Below are positions 7,234 through 14,629 of a stretch of 64,000 nt of DNA, one piece after another. How positions within the stretch are numbered: position 1 is the first letter of the stretch; every line of letters begins with the position of its first letter. Made by a program: the position numbers and the translations under genes. The notes beneath the pieces are model-generated. The model searched no databases. It had not been told where the DNA came from and saw only the letters and a program-made list of their open reading frames with translations. The stretch is taken from positions 434,001 through 498,000 of the forward strand of contig AP024674.1 of the NCBI GenBank assembly GCA_025998755.1, read 5' to 3'. This DNA comes from Armatimonadota bacterium. Its GTDB lineage: Bacteria > Armatimonadota > UBA5829 > DSUL01.

Positions 7234-9200
7234 AGTATCCCTGACCTCAGCAGGAGCCGCACGGCCCCGCCTGTCAGGACCGCCACGGGCACAATGAACG
7301 CGGCCATTGCGAGTGCTGTCTTCCAGCCCCTCTCCTTGGCCATCACCAGGAAGTTCGCCACGCACGGGATAAAAAGCGTCAGCGTTACGATGCTGACCAG
7401 CACCTGGTCGTGCGAAAGTTGGCCTGCGTCGAACATGGTCTTCAGTCCCGCTCCGCCGTAATCCCGGCGCAGGAAGCCCATGATGAAAACCTTCGCTGCC
7501 TCTTCCGGCAGTCCCAGCACGCCTGTTACCACCGGCGCGCTCCATCCCTCGATCGTCCCCAGCAGACCCAGCCGGTCCAACAGAAAGAGGACAAGCGTGC
7601 CCAGCACGAACAGCGGGACCGCCTCCTTCAGATACCATTCCGTGCGCGCCAGCGTCTTGTAGAGGATGTTGCCGAGCCGTGGCAGGCGCACCGGCGGCAC
7701 CTCCAGGATGAAGTCCGAACTCTGCCCGGGCATCACCTTCCCGGCCAGATATCCGACGGCCAGCAGAACCAGCCCCACGACACCGGCCCAGATGAACAGC
7801 GATTTCGCAGTGGTCAATAATCCCAGAATGACGCCGAGCTGCGCCGAACAGGGAACGCCAAGCGCCAGCAGCAGAGTCACGATGGTTCGTTCCCGGCGCG
7901 TCTCCAGAATTCGGGTGGTCAGCGTGGCCATGGTGTCGCACCCGAGTCCCAGCACCATCGGCAACACGGCCTTGCCGTTCAATCCCAGCCGGCGGAAGAT
8001 CTGATTCACCTGCACGGCCAGGCGCGGCAGGTATCCCGAATCCTCCAGCACTCCAAAAGCTACGAAGAAGAAAAAGACCACAGGGAGCACGATGGCGATC
8101 CCGTAGGTCAGCGCCATCGTGATGATGCCATACTCGCCAACGAACAGATCCCGCAGGAACGGGACCGGCACGAACGAGAAGACCCGCACCGCGGCGGGGT
8201 TGATGTAGCCGTTGAAAAGCCCCTCTTCAATGAGATCCACCACCGTGCCCGCTCCGAAAACCCCAACCACAAGCCAGGTGACATACAGCACCAGCGCCAG
8301 CCAGGGAACGCCCCAGAACGGGTGCATCATTGTGCGGCCGAGAAAGGCGGCCAGCGCGCTTTCACGGCCTTCGGTCTTCTGAGTCACAAGAGCGAAAAGG
8401 CGTTGTACAGCAAGCGCCCGGTGACGGCTGATGATCTGTGAAAGGGGCAGAGCGGTGGTGGCGGCAAGCGCCGCGCGGATTCCCTCGATCTGATTCAGCC
8501 GGGCAGGATCCAGGTTCCTGACCAGCCACCGGCGGAGCGACTCATCGCCGCTCAGGATCATCAGGGCGACCGCGCGCTTTCCGTGTATTCCCTCCGGAAG
8601 AAGCTCGCTGATCGCCGTGACGGCCTCCTCAATGGCTTCAGGATACCGCACCAGTAGCGCGGGGCGGCGGTCGTGATCCAGATTCTGGACGAGGCGATCC
8701 ATCCCGGTTCCCTCGACGGCCACCGTGCCCACCACCGGGATGCCCAGTTCGGCGCTCAGCTTGTCGGTGTCTATGTGGATCCCGCGCATCCGCGCTTCAT
8801 CCATCATATTGAGCGCCAGCGTGCACGGAAGATCCATCTCCGCAAGCTGCACGGTGATCGCCAGTACGCGCTTCAGGTTCTTCGCGTCGCCCACCTGAAG
8901 CACAAGGTCGGGTGGATCCTCCAGCAGGATGTCCCGCGTGACCTGCTCATCTTCGGACATCGGGATCAGGCTGTTGGTGCCGGGTGTGTCCACCACGGTC
9001 ACACGCTGGCCGCGGATGGTGGCGGTTCCCTTCAGGATCTCGACGGTGGTGCCGGGATAGTTTGAGACGATAACGTATTTTCCGGTCAGGCGCCCGAAGA
9101 TCACGCTCTTGCCGGTGTTCGGATTTCCGACCAGGCAGATGGTGCGCTGGGATGTGAGGTTGATCGTCTCGACAGCCATTCCCGTGGGACCAGATGCCAC
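7230..9200 (-). CDS. feoB: Ferrous iron transport protein B
   Basis: Inner-membrane Fe2+ transporter with an N-terminal G-protein domain. G1 is GNPNTGKS (residues 25-32), G3 is DTPG, and G4 is the NMMD of ALNMMDEA. The C-terminal half has the usual membrane helices with VLGLGCDTMATLTTR and PCSAQLGVI motifs. Length (656) is slightly short, as in FeoB proteins lacking a long C-terminal tail. The GTG at 9200 has AGGAG 14 bases upstream; the ATG at 9179 would remove seven residues and leave the 23-base palindrome wholly in the leader. It heads the minus-strand cluster feoB, cysteine-rich protein, DtxR-like/FeoA regulator. No separate feoA is present. Confidence 0.95.
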   Translation of the reverse strand: MASGPTGMAVETINLTSQRTICLVGNPNTGKSVIFGRLTGKYVIVSNYPGTTVEILKGTATIRGQRVTVVDTPGTNSLIPMSEDEQVTRDILLEDPPDLVLQVGDAKNLKRVLAITVQLAEMDLPCTLALNMMDEARMRGIHIDTDKLSAELGIPVVGTVAVEGTGMDRLVQNLDHDRRPALLVRYPEAIEEAVTAISELLPEGIHGKRAVALMILSGDESLRRWLVRNLDPARLNQIEGIRAALAATTALPLSQIISRHRALAVQRLFALVTQKTEGRESALAAFLGRTMMHPFWGVPWLALVLYVTWLVVGVFGAGTVVDLIEEGLFNGYINPAAVRVFSFVPVPFLRDLFVGEYGIITMALTYGIAIVLPVVFFFFVAFGVLEDSGYLPRLAVQVNQIFRRLGLNGKAVLPMVLGLGCDTMATLTTRILETRRERTIVTLLLALGVPCSAQLGVILGLLTTAKSLFIWAGVVGLVLLAVGYLAGKVMPGQSSDFILEVPPVRLPRLGNILYKTLARTEWYLKEAVPLFVLGTLVLFLLDRLGLLGTIEGWSAPVVTGVLGLPEEAAKVFIMGFLRRDYGGAGLKTMFDAGQLSHDQVLVSIVTLTLFIPCVANFLVMAKERGWKTALAMAAFIVPVAVLTGGAVRLLLRSGIL

Positions 9201-9213
9201 TTGGTGGCATCTG
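9191..9213. promoter_or_regulatory. Perfect 10+3+10 palindrome at the feoB start (candidate metal-regulator operator)
   Basis: Arms CAGATGCCAC (9191-9200) and GTGGCATCTG (9204-9213) are exact reverse complements around the centre TTG. The site covers the GTG start of feoB and sits about 30-50 bases downstream of the likely transcription start. Its size and symmetry fit a dimeric DtxR/MntR-type operator, and such a regulator is the third gene of the cluster. Binding is inference. Confidence 0.6.
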
Positions 9214-9248
9214 ACTCCTGCTAAATAAAGGGCGACTCGCCCCTCTCA

Positions 9249-9277
9249 ATACTACTCATCCCGCGCCTCCCTGTCAA
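9249..9277 (-). promoter_or_regulatory. Sigma70-type promoter of feoB
   Basis: Read on the minus strand: TTGACA (9277-9272), a 17-base spacer, then TAGTAT (9254-9249). The -35 is perfect and the -10 matches four of six bases. The predicted start near 9242 leaves a leader of about 42 bases to the GTG, in which the palindrome lies. Confidence 0.65.
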
Positions 9278-9390
9278 TAGTTCTTGCCATAAAGTTGCAG
9301 AACTCTCACCGCGCGAAGCAGCAGGCCTTTGAGATATACCGTATCCGCATGAATCCGCGTCCGGTGGGGACTTTTGCGCGGGGAGGACGA

Positions 9391-10185
9391 ATGGCAGCAC
9401 GCAGGCGCACAGCATCATCCGGCGAGGCCCGGCAGTTCAGCCGGGTGGCCGCCATCTACGACGCGCTCATGGCGGGCATCGCGTACGACATCTGGGTGCG
9501 CTACATCCACACCCTCTGGTCCTCGCGGGGGCTTGAGCCGCGGACGGTTCTGGATATTGCCTGCGGCACCGGAAACGTCTCCTTCCGGCTTGCGGAAGAG
9601 GGCTTGCGGGTGGCCGGGGTGGATAACTCTCAGGAGATGATCGCCGTTGCCGAATCCAAACTCACCCGCTCTCAGCGCCTGGAGGGCAATCCCGCTTTCT
9701 ACTGCCAGGACGCCGCAGAGTTGGACCTGCCTTTCACGTTCGATTCGGCGCTCTGCCTGTTCGACAGTTTCAACTACATCCTGGACTATGAGCGCCTGTG
9801 CTCCGCTTTCCGCAGAACGCTCCTGCATCTCCGTCCGCGAGGGATTTTTATCTTCGATGTCAACACGGTCTACGCGCTGTCGCACGGGTTCTTCGATCAG
9901 GACAACCTCTCTTCAGACTCCTATCCCCGCTATGTGTGGCGCAGCTCGTGGGATCCGGCCTCGCGCCTGTGCACGGTGGAGATGGACTTCGAGGCGCTGA
10001 CTGACTCCGGCGTGGAGACCTTCCGGGAGGTCCATACCCAGAGGGGTTATACGCAGGAAGAGCTAACCCGCGGACTCGAATCCGCCGGTTTCAGCGATAT
10101 CTCCGTGTTCCACGCCTACACCATGCGCCCGCCGAACCGGCGCAGCGACCGCCTCTATTTCGTCGCGCAGCGCCCTCCGGCCTGA
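9391..10185 (+). CDS. Class I SAM-dependent methyltransferase
   Basis: Rossmann-fold methyltransferase, 264 residues. Motif I is VLDIACGTGNVSF (about residues 51-63), the acidic end of strand 2 is GVDNSQEMI, motif II/III is FDSALCLFDSFNYIL, and a later strand is GIFIFDVNT. The protein resembles the YcgJ/UbiE-like group acting on small molecules, but nothing fixes the substrate. I chose the ATG at 9391 because of the strong GGGAGGA five bases upstream; the open frame extends to 9295 through the feoB promoter region. It is divergent from feoB and 123 bases before the MFS gene, so it is probably its own unit. Confidence 0.88.
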   Translation: MAARRRTASSGEARQFSRVAAIYDALMAGIAYDIWVRYIHTLWSSRGLEPRTVLDIACGTGNVSFRLAEEGLRVAGVDNSQEMIAVAESKLTRSQRLEGNPAFYCQDAAELDLPFTFDSALCLFDSFNYILDYERLCSAFRRTLLHLRPRGIFIFDVNTVYALSHGFFDQDNLSSDSYPRYVWRSSWDPASRLCTVEMDFEALTDSGVETFREVHTQRGYTQEELTRGLESAGFSDISVFHAYTMRPPNRRSDRLYFVAQRPPA

Positions 10186-10308
10186 TGGCGCCACCATCCG
10201 GGCGTTTCCGGGGAAGGAATCAGGCCGGCCGGTGGCGAAGGCGGCGGCGGAGCCGCCCTCCATTGCCGGAACCAGACGAGTGCGGGCGGCGGAAGGATAC
10301 GACTCCCT

Positions 10309-11646
10309 ATGGCGCAGGTGGAAGAACCCCGGACCGGGCGGCAACTGCCCTGGTACAGAGGCGTTTCAGGCTACGCCTGGCTGGTCCTTGTCGTTGCGGC
10401 CCTCGGCTGGCTGTTCGACACGCTGGACCAGCAGCTTTTCACCCTTATCCGCTTCCGGTCGCTGCAAGACATCCTGAGCGCTTACTATTCCGGCCCTGCG
10501 CTGGACGAGGCCGTGCAGCGATGGGGTTACAAGCTGACCTCCATCTTCCTGGTGGGCTGGGCCCTGGGAGGGCTGCTTTTCGGTATCCTGGGCGACAAGA
10601 TCGGCCGGGCGCGCACCATGATGATCACCATCCTGATCTATGCGCTGTTCACCGGTCTGAATGCCCTGGTGCACACTCCGCTGCAATATGCTTTCTGCCG
10701 GTTTTTCACCGCGCTCGGCATCGGGGGCGAGTTCGCGGCCGGGGCCTCTCTGGTGGCGGAGGTGTGGCCAGCCCGTTCTCGTCCGATGGCACTGGGCTTC
10801 CTTCAGGCCTTGTCCACGGTGGGGAATATGATGGCTGCCATCGTCACCTTTGTGCTGGCGGAAGTGAGCTGGCGGTGGGTGTATGTGGTGGGCATCGCTC
10901 CGGCGCTGCTGGTCGTGGTCATCCGCCTGTTCGTTCGCGAGCCGGAAAAGTGGAAGGAAGCGCGGGCCCAGACAGCGGCGGATCCCACCAAGGAGCTGGG
11001 GAGCATCCGGGATCTGTTCACGCTGCCGGGAGTCAGCCGGAATACCTGGGCTGCCCTGCTGATCGCTCTGGCCGGGGTCCTGGGCCTGTGGGGCATCGGC
11101 TACTTCCAGCCGGATCTCATCAGCAAGGTGATGCAGGCGTCCGGGGCATCGGAAAGCGACATCCAGCGCGCAAAGAGCACGGTGTTCTTCATCTTCCAGA
11201 TCGGCGGGTTCATCGGCATGTATTCCTATGCCGCCGCCAGCGAGCGCATCGGCCGCAAAGCCGCTCTGCTGATCATCTATCTTTGCGTGCTGGGCGTGGT
11301 GCAGGGGGCGTTCTGGACCATTCACCACGTGACGCACGCGTATGCGTGGGCGTTCTTCCTGGGGTTCTTCACGCTGTCGCCATTCTCGGCGTTCGCTGTC
11401 TATTTTCCGGAGCTATTCCCCACGAGACTGCGCTCGACGGGGGTGGGAGTGTGCTACAACTGCGCCAGACTGCTTGCCGCTGTTGGCATCTTCTATGTGG
11501 GCAGCATCGCGGCGAGCTTCTCGCGGCCGGGCGACCCGGTCTTTGGATACCGGATGGCCGCCAGCATCATGTCCGTCATCTATGTTTTCGGGTTCATCGG
11601 GCTGGCGCTGGCCCCGGAGACGAAGGGGCGTCCTCTGCCGGAATGA
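10309..11646 (+). CDS. MFS transporter (sugar/aromatic-acid symporter type)
   Basis: Twelve-helix major facilitator of 445 residues. The loop 2-3 signature GDKIGRARTM, the helix 4-5 block GIGGEFAAGASLVAEVWPAR and the C-terminal half motif SERIGRKAALL are typical of the metabolite:H+ symporter branch (ShiA/PcaK/proline-betaine like). FPELFPTRLRSTGVG matches the sugar-porter-like motif near helix 10. RBS GGAAGGA lies 12 bases before the ATG. A paralogue with the same order of motifs is at 12630-13991, with an isomerase-like gene between. The transported compound is unknown, probably a sugar or sugar acid given the neighbour. Confidence 0.88.
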   Translation: MAQVEEPRTGRQLPWYRGVSGYAWLVLVVAALGWLFDTLDQQLFTLIRFRSLQDILSAYYSGPALDEAVQRWGYKLTSIFLVGWALGGLLFGILGDKIGRARTMMITILIYALFTGLNALVHTPLQYAFCRFFTALGIGGEFAAGASLVAEVWPARSRPMALGFLQALSTVGNMMAAIVTFVLAEVSWRWVYVVGIAPALLVVVIRLFVREPEKWKEARAQTAADPTKELGSIRDLFTLPGVSRNTWAALLIALAGVLGLWGIGYFQPDLISKVMQASGASESDIQRAKSTVFFIFQIGGFIGMYSYAAASERIGRKAALLIIYLCVLGVVQGAFWTIHHVTHAYAWAFFLGFFTLSPFSAFAVYFPELFPTRLRSTGVGVCYNCARLLAAVGIFYVGSIAASFSRPGDPVFGYRMAASIMSVIYVFGFIGLALAPETKGRPLPE

Positions 11647-11664
11647 AGTGGCAGGGCCGGGAGA

Positions 11665-12570
11665 ATGCGCAGACGTGATTTTCTAAAAGCGGGGGCGGCT
11701 TCCGCCGCGTTGTTCGCGGCGGCGGACCGGTTGCCGTCCGGCGCCGCCGTTGTCCGCAACCACAGACAGGGAGACAGACAGGGAGCAAGAATGAAACTCG
11801 GACTCGTGACTTACAACATCGCATCGGACTGGGATCTGCCGACTCTCATCCAGCGCTGCAGGGATACGGGATATGAGGGTGTGGAGTTGCGCACCACGCA
11901 CGCGCACGGTGTGGAGCCGGACATCAGCGCGGAGCGCCGCCGCGAGGTGCGGTCCATGTTCCAGGACTCGGGCGTCACTCTGTGGGGGCTGGGGACCGCG
12001 TGCGATTATCACCGTAACGACCCCGCCATCGTCCGAGAGAACATCGAGCTGACCAAGCGGTTCTGCGAGCTGGCGCGCGATGTCGGCGCCACGGGCGTAA
12101 AGGTGCGTCCGAACGGTCTGGTGGAAGGGGTGCCGGAGGAGAAGACTCTGGAGCAGATCGGGATGGCCCTGCGGGAATGCGGACAGGCAGCCGCGGATAA
12201 CGGTGTGGAGATCTGGCTGGAGGTGCACGGCCACGAGACCCAGCATCCGCCGCGCATCCGGCGCATTATGGACGTCTGCGGACATGCCTCGGTGGGAGTA
12301 TGCTGGAACTCCAATCCCACGGATGTGAAGGACGGCAGCGTCCGGGAGTATTTCGAGCTTCTGCGTCCTTTCATCCGCTCCTGCCACATCACGGAGCTCG
12401 CCAACGATTATCCCTGGCGCGAACTGTTCTCGCTGCTGCGCTCCGCGGGCTACGACCGGTATACGCTTCAGGAGATCCAGCCGCTCGCGGGCACCAAGGA
12501 CCCCAAGGATATCGAGCGTTTCATGCGTTACTACCGCGCCCTGTGGGCCGCGCTGCAGCCGGTCGAGTGA
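11665..12570 (+). CDS. Sugar phosphate isomerase/epimerase family protein, possible Tat substrate
   Basis: TIM-barrel protein of the xylose isomerase-like/IolE family, which handles sugars and inositol derivatives with a divalent metal. Family features are the N-terminal MKLGLVTYNI, GYEGVELRTTHAH, the glutamate in IWLEVHGHE, CWNSNPTD near the metal site and a final YTLQEIQP. In the long form, MRRRDFLKAGAASAALFAAA is a twin-arginine signal, implying export. A second start at 11791 (ATG AAA CTC) has its own AGGGAG and would give a 259-residue cytoplasmic enzyme starting exactly at the barrel. The connecting DNA is a 12-base tandem repeat. It sits between two MFS transporters, which supports carbohydrate uptake and conversion. 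Confidence 0.82.
   Translation: MRRRDFLKAGAASAALFAAADRLPSGAAVVRNHRQGDRQGARMKLGLVTYNIASDWDLPTLIQRCRDTGYEGVELRTTHAHGVEPDISAERRREVRSMFQDSGVTLWGLGTACDYHRNDPAIVRENIELTKRFCELARDVGATGVKVRPNGLVEGVPEEKTLEQIGMALRECGQAAADNGVEIWLEVHGHETQHPPRIRRIMDVCGHASVGVCWNSNPTDVKDGSVREYFELLRPFIRSCHITELANDYPWRELFSLLRSAGYDRYTLQEIQPLAGTKDPKDIERFMRYYRALWAALQPVE
11762..11785 (+). repeat. 12-base perfect tandem repeat carrying two Shine-Dalgarno-like sites
   Basis: The unit ACAGACAGGGAG occurs twice head to tail. It is in frame with the long isomerase form (encoding RQGD then RQGA) and ends five bases before the internal ATG at 11791, so it supplies that start with AGGGAG. The repeat length is four codons, so gain or loss keeps the frame. 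Confidence 0.8.
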
Positions 12571-12629
12571 TGTGAGACGGCCCCATTCATTGCCAGGTCC
12601 GCAAGGTAGAAGCGCGGGAGGATACCACT

Positions 12630-13991
12630 TTGAGCGCTGTGACCCGGACTGAGCAGGGCGCCGGGCTGCGGTGGTATCAGGGCATCCCCCGTTACTCCTG
12701 GCTGGTGCTGATCATCGCGGCGCTCGGCTGGATGTTCGACTGCCTGGACCAGAACCTGTTCAACCTGGTCCGGCAGGTCTCGGTGCTGGAGCTGCTGGAG
12801 CCTCATTACTCCGACCCGGCCGCGCTGCAGAAGGCGGCCGCCCGCATCGGGCCGCTTATCACCGCCTGTTTTCTGATAGGGTGGGCGGTTGGCGGGTTCG
12901 TGTTTGGCATCCTGGGCGACAGGCTGGGCCGCGCGCGGACGATGATCATCACCATCCTGATCTATGCGCTGTTCACCATGCTCAGCGGGTTTGTGCAGAG
13001 CTGGGAGCAGTATGCCCTGGCGCGGTTCCTGACCGGCATAGGCATTGGCGGGGAGTTCGCGGCGGGAGCAGCACTGGTTGCCGAGGTCTGGCCGAATCGC
13101 TCCCGGGCCATGGCACTTGGCACGCTGCAGGCGCTGTCAGCGTTTGGCAACATGGGTGCCGCGGTGATCGTGTATCTGCTGAGCGACGTGGGCTGGCGCG
13201 TGGTCTACTGGGTGGGTGTATTTCCTGCGCTGCTGGTGGTCTGGACCCGGATGAGCATCCGGGAACCGGACCGGTGGGAGAAGGCCCGGGAGCAGGCGGC
13301 CGAGGACGGCGTGCGCAAGGAACTGGGCGCAATCGGTGACCTTGTGCGTGACCCAGTGCTTCGGCGTAACACCATCGCCGGAGTGCTCATCGCCATTGCC
13401 GGAGTGGGCGGGCTTTGGGGGGTGGGATTCTTCCTGCCGGACCTGGTCGGCGCCGTTCTGAAGCCGACGCTTGCTCACCTCCCGGAGGAGGCCCAGAAGG
13501 GAGTTCTGGCCCGCTTCCGCAGTCAGGCGTTCTTCATCCAGCAGATCGGCGCGTTCTTCGGCATTTTTGCCTATGCCGCTCTCAGCGAGCGCATTGGCCG
13601 CAAGCCGGCCATGTATCTGTTCTTCGCCCTGGCGCTTGCAGCGGTGGAGGGGACCTTCTGGGGAGTGCGGGATATGGCAACGGCGTATGGGTGGGGGTTC
13701 GTGATGGGCTTTGCGGCGCTTGCGCCTTTCTCGGCGTTTGCCGTGTATTTCCCGGAACTTTTCCCCACACGGTTGCGAGCAACGGGTGTGGGCTTCTGCT
13801 ACAACTCTGCCCGGCTGCTCGCGGCATTTGCTCCGTTTCTGCTGGGAAGTCTTGCGGCCCGCTTCACGCAGGCGGACGATCCTGCAGCCGGTTTGCGGAT
13901 GGCGGCAAGCATCGTTGCGCTGGTGTATGTTCTGGGATTCGCGGGCGTGGCTCTGGGGCCGGAGACGCGGGGCCGGCCGTTGCCGGACTGA
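12630..13991 (+). CDS. MFS transporter, paralogue of the 10309 gene
   Basis: A 453-residue major facilitator with twelve expected helices. It shares the motif series of the upstream paralogue: LIIAALGWMFDCLDQNLF versus LVVAALGWLFDTLDQQLF, GDRLGRARTM, GIGGEFAAGAALVAEVWPNR, SERIGRKPAMY, FPELFPTRLRATGVG and a GPETRGRPLPD end. It uses a TTG start at 12630, with GGGAGGA about 9 bases upstream. The pair looks like a local duplication around the isomerase-like gene at 11665-12570. A small insertion (PTLAHLPEEAQKGVLARF) between helices 7 and 8 differs from the paralogue and may mark a changed substrate. The transported compound is unknown. Confidence 0.88.
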   Translation: MSAVTRTEQGAGLRWYQGIPRYSWLVLIIAALGWMFDCLDQNLFNLVRQVSVLELLEPHYSDPAALQKAAARIGPLITACFLIGWAVGGFVFGILGDRLGRARTMIITILIYALFTMLSGFVQSWEQYALARFLTGIGIGGEFAAGAALVAEVWPNRSRAMALGTLQALSAFGNMGAAVIVYLLSDVGWRVVYWVGVFPALLVVWTRMSIREPDRWEKAREQAAEDGVRKELGAIGDLVRDPVLRRNTIAGVLIAIAGVGGLWGVGFFLPDLVGAVLKPTLAHLPEEAQKGVLARFRSQAFFIQQIGAFFGIFAYAALSERIGRKPAMYLFFALALAAVEGTFWGVRDMATAYGWGFVMGFAALAPFSAFAVYFPELFPTRLRATGVGFCYNSARLLAAFAPFLLGSLAARFTQADDPAAGLRMAASIVALVYVLGFAGVALGPETRGRPLPD

Positions 13992-14006
13992 TCCCGGGCC
14001 GTCACA

Positions 14007-14543
14007 TCAAGCGCCTCCGGCAGGCAGCTCGCGGATGCCCACACTGACGCAGGAGAGTTTGCCTGCGGGTTGCGAGTCCCGCTCCAGCTCCTCCACCTCG
14101 AGGCGGACGTCCACCAAGAGGAATCTGCCCGGTATCTGCCCGGCCACCAGGGCGACTCCCACCTGGCGGCAATGGTCTCCCTGATACAGGATTACATGTC
14201 TTCCCGGGCGGGAGAGGCAGATCCCCAGTTGGCCCAGCACGCCGCCGGGGCTGTCGCAGGGGGCAATGACCACGATCCGCTCGCGAGGAATGCCGCGGGA
14301 AGATTGATCCTCCTCCTGCTCCTCCGGGCCGGGGACGCTCCCTGTCACGGCCTCCACCAGGTCCATTGAGGAACGGCTGGTTTGTTCCCGGAGTTCGGGC
14401 CGCTCTTCCGGGGGCAGCAGGACGACGATGGGACGGTCCGGTCCTTCGTGGTACATAGCCCGGATCAGCTTTACCAGTCCCTTCTTTCGCAGCCAGATGC
14501 GCCGGATGCGCGTTGGCTGTCCTTCCTGTCCTCCGGGGAGCAT
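14007..14543 (-). CDS. Unknown protein encoded directly downstream of trkH
   Basis: A 178-residue protein I cannot place. The N-terminal third is basic (RIRRIWLRKKGLVKLIRAM), followed by a strand (DRPIVVLLPPEE), an acidic Gln/Glu-rich linker, another core (RIVVIAPCDSPGGVLGQLGI) and a C-terminal segment (GRFLLVDVRLEVEELE). Codons are strongly G/C-ending, supporting real coding. The open frame extends to 14801 inside trkH, but the ATG at 14543, 86 bases after the trkH stop with AAGGGG upstream, is the likely start. Position suggests a partner or regulator of the K+ channel where a TrkA/KtrA gene would be expected, but I see no Rossmann GxGxxG motif. Function unknown. Confidence 0.6.
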   Translation of the reverse strand: MLPGGQEGQPTRIRRIWLRKKGLVKLIRAMYHEGPDRPIVVLLPPEERPELREQTSRSSMDLVEAVTGSVPGPEEQEEDQSSRGIPRERIVVIAPCDSPGGVLGQLGICLSRPGRHVILYQGDHCRQVGVALVAGQIPGRFLLVDVRLEVEELERDSQPAGKLSCVSVGIRELPAGGA

Positions 14544-14629
14544 TTCCGCCTGCCCCTTTCCGCCAGCACCCTGAACGCAGGCTTGTACCTCCTCAGACCA
14601 GCACAGCCCCCGCGGAGTTCCAGTGGGCT

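Noticed and set aside
14540-14590. Possible frameshift before the unknown gene after trkH (AGGAGG without a start at the right spacing)
   Set aside because: The short alternative frame ends quickly and shows no TrkA-like motif, so I have no homology to claim a broken gene.
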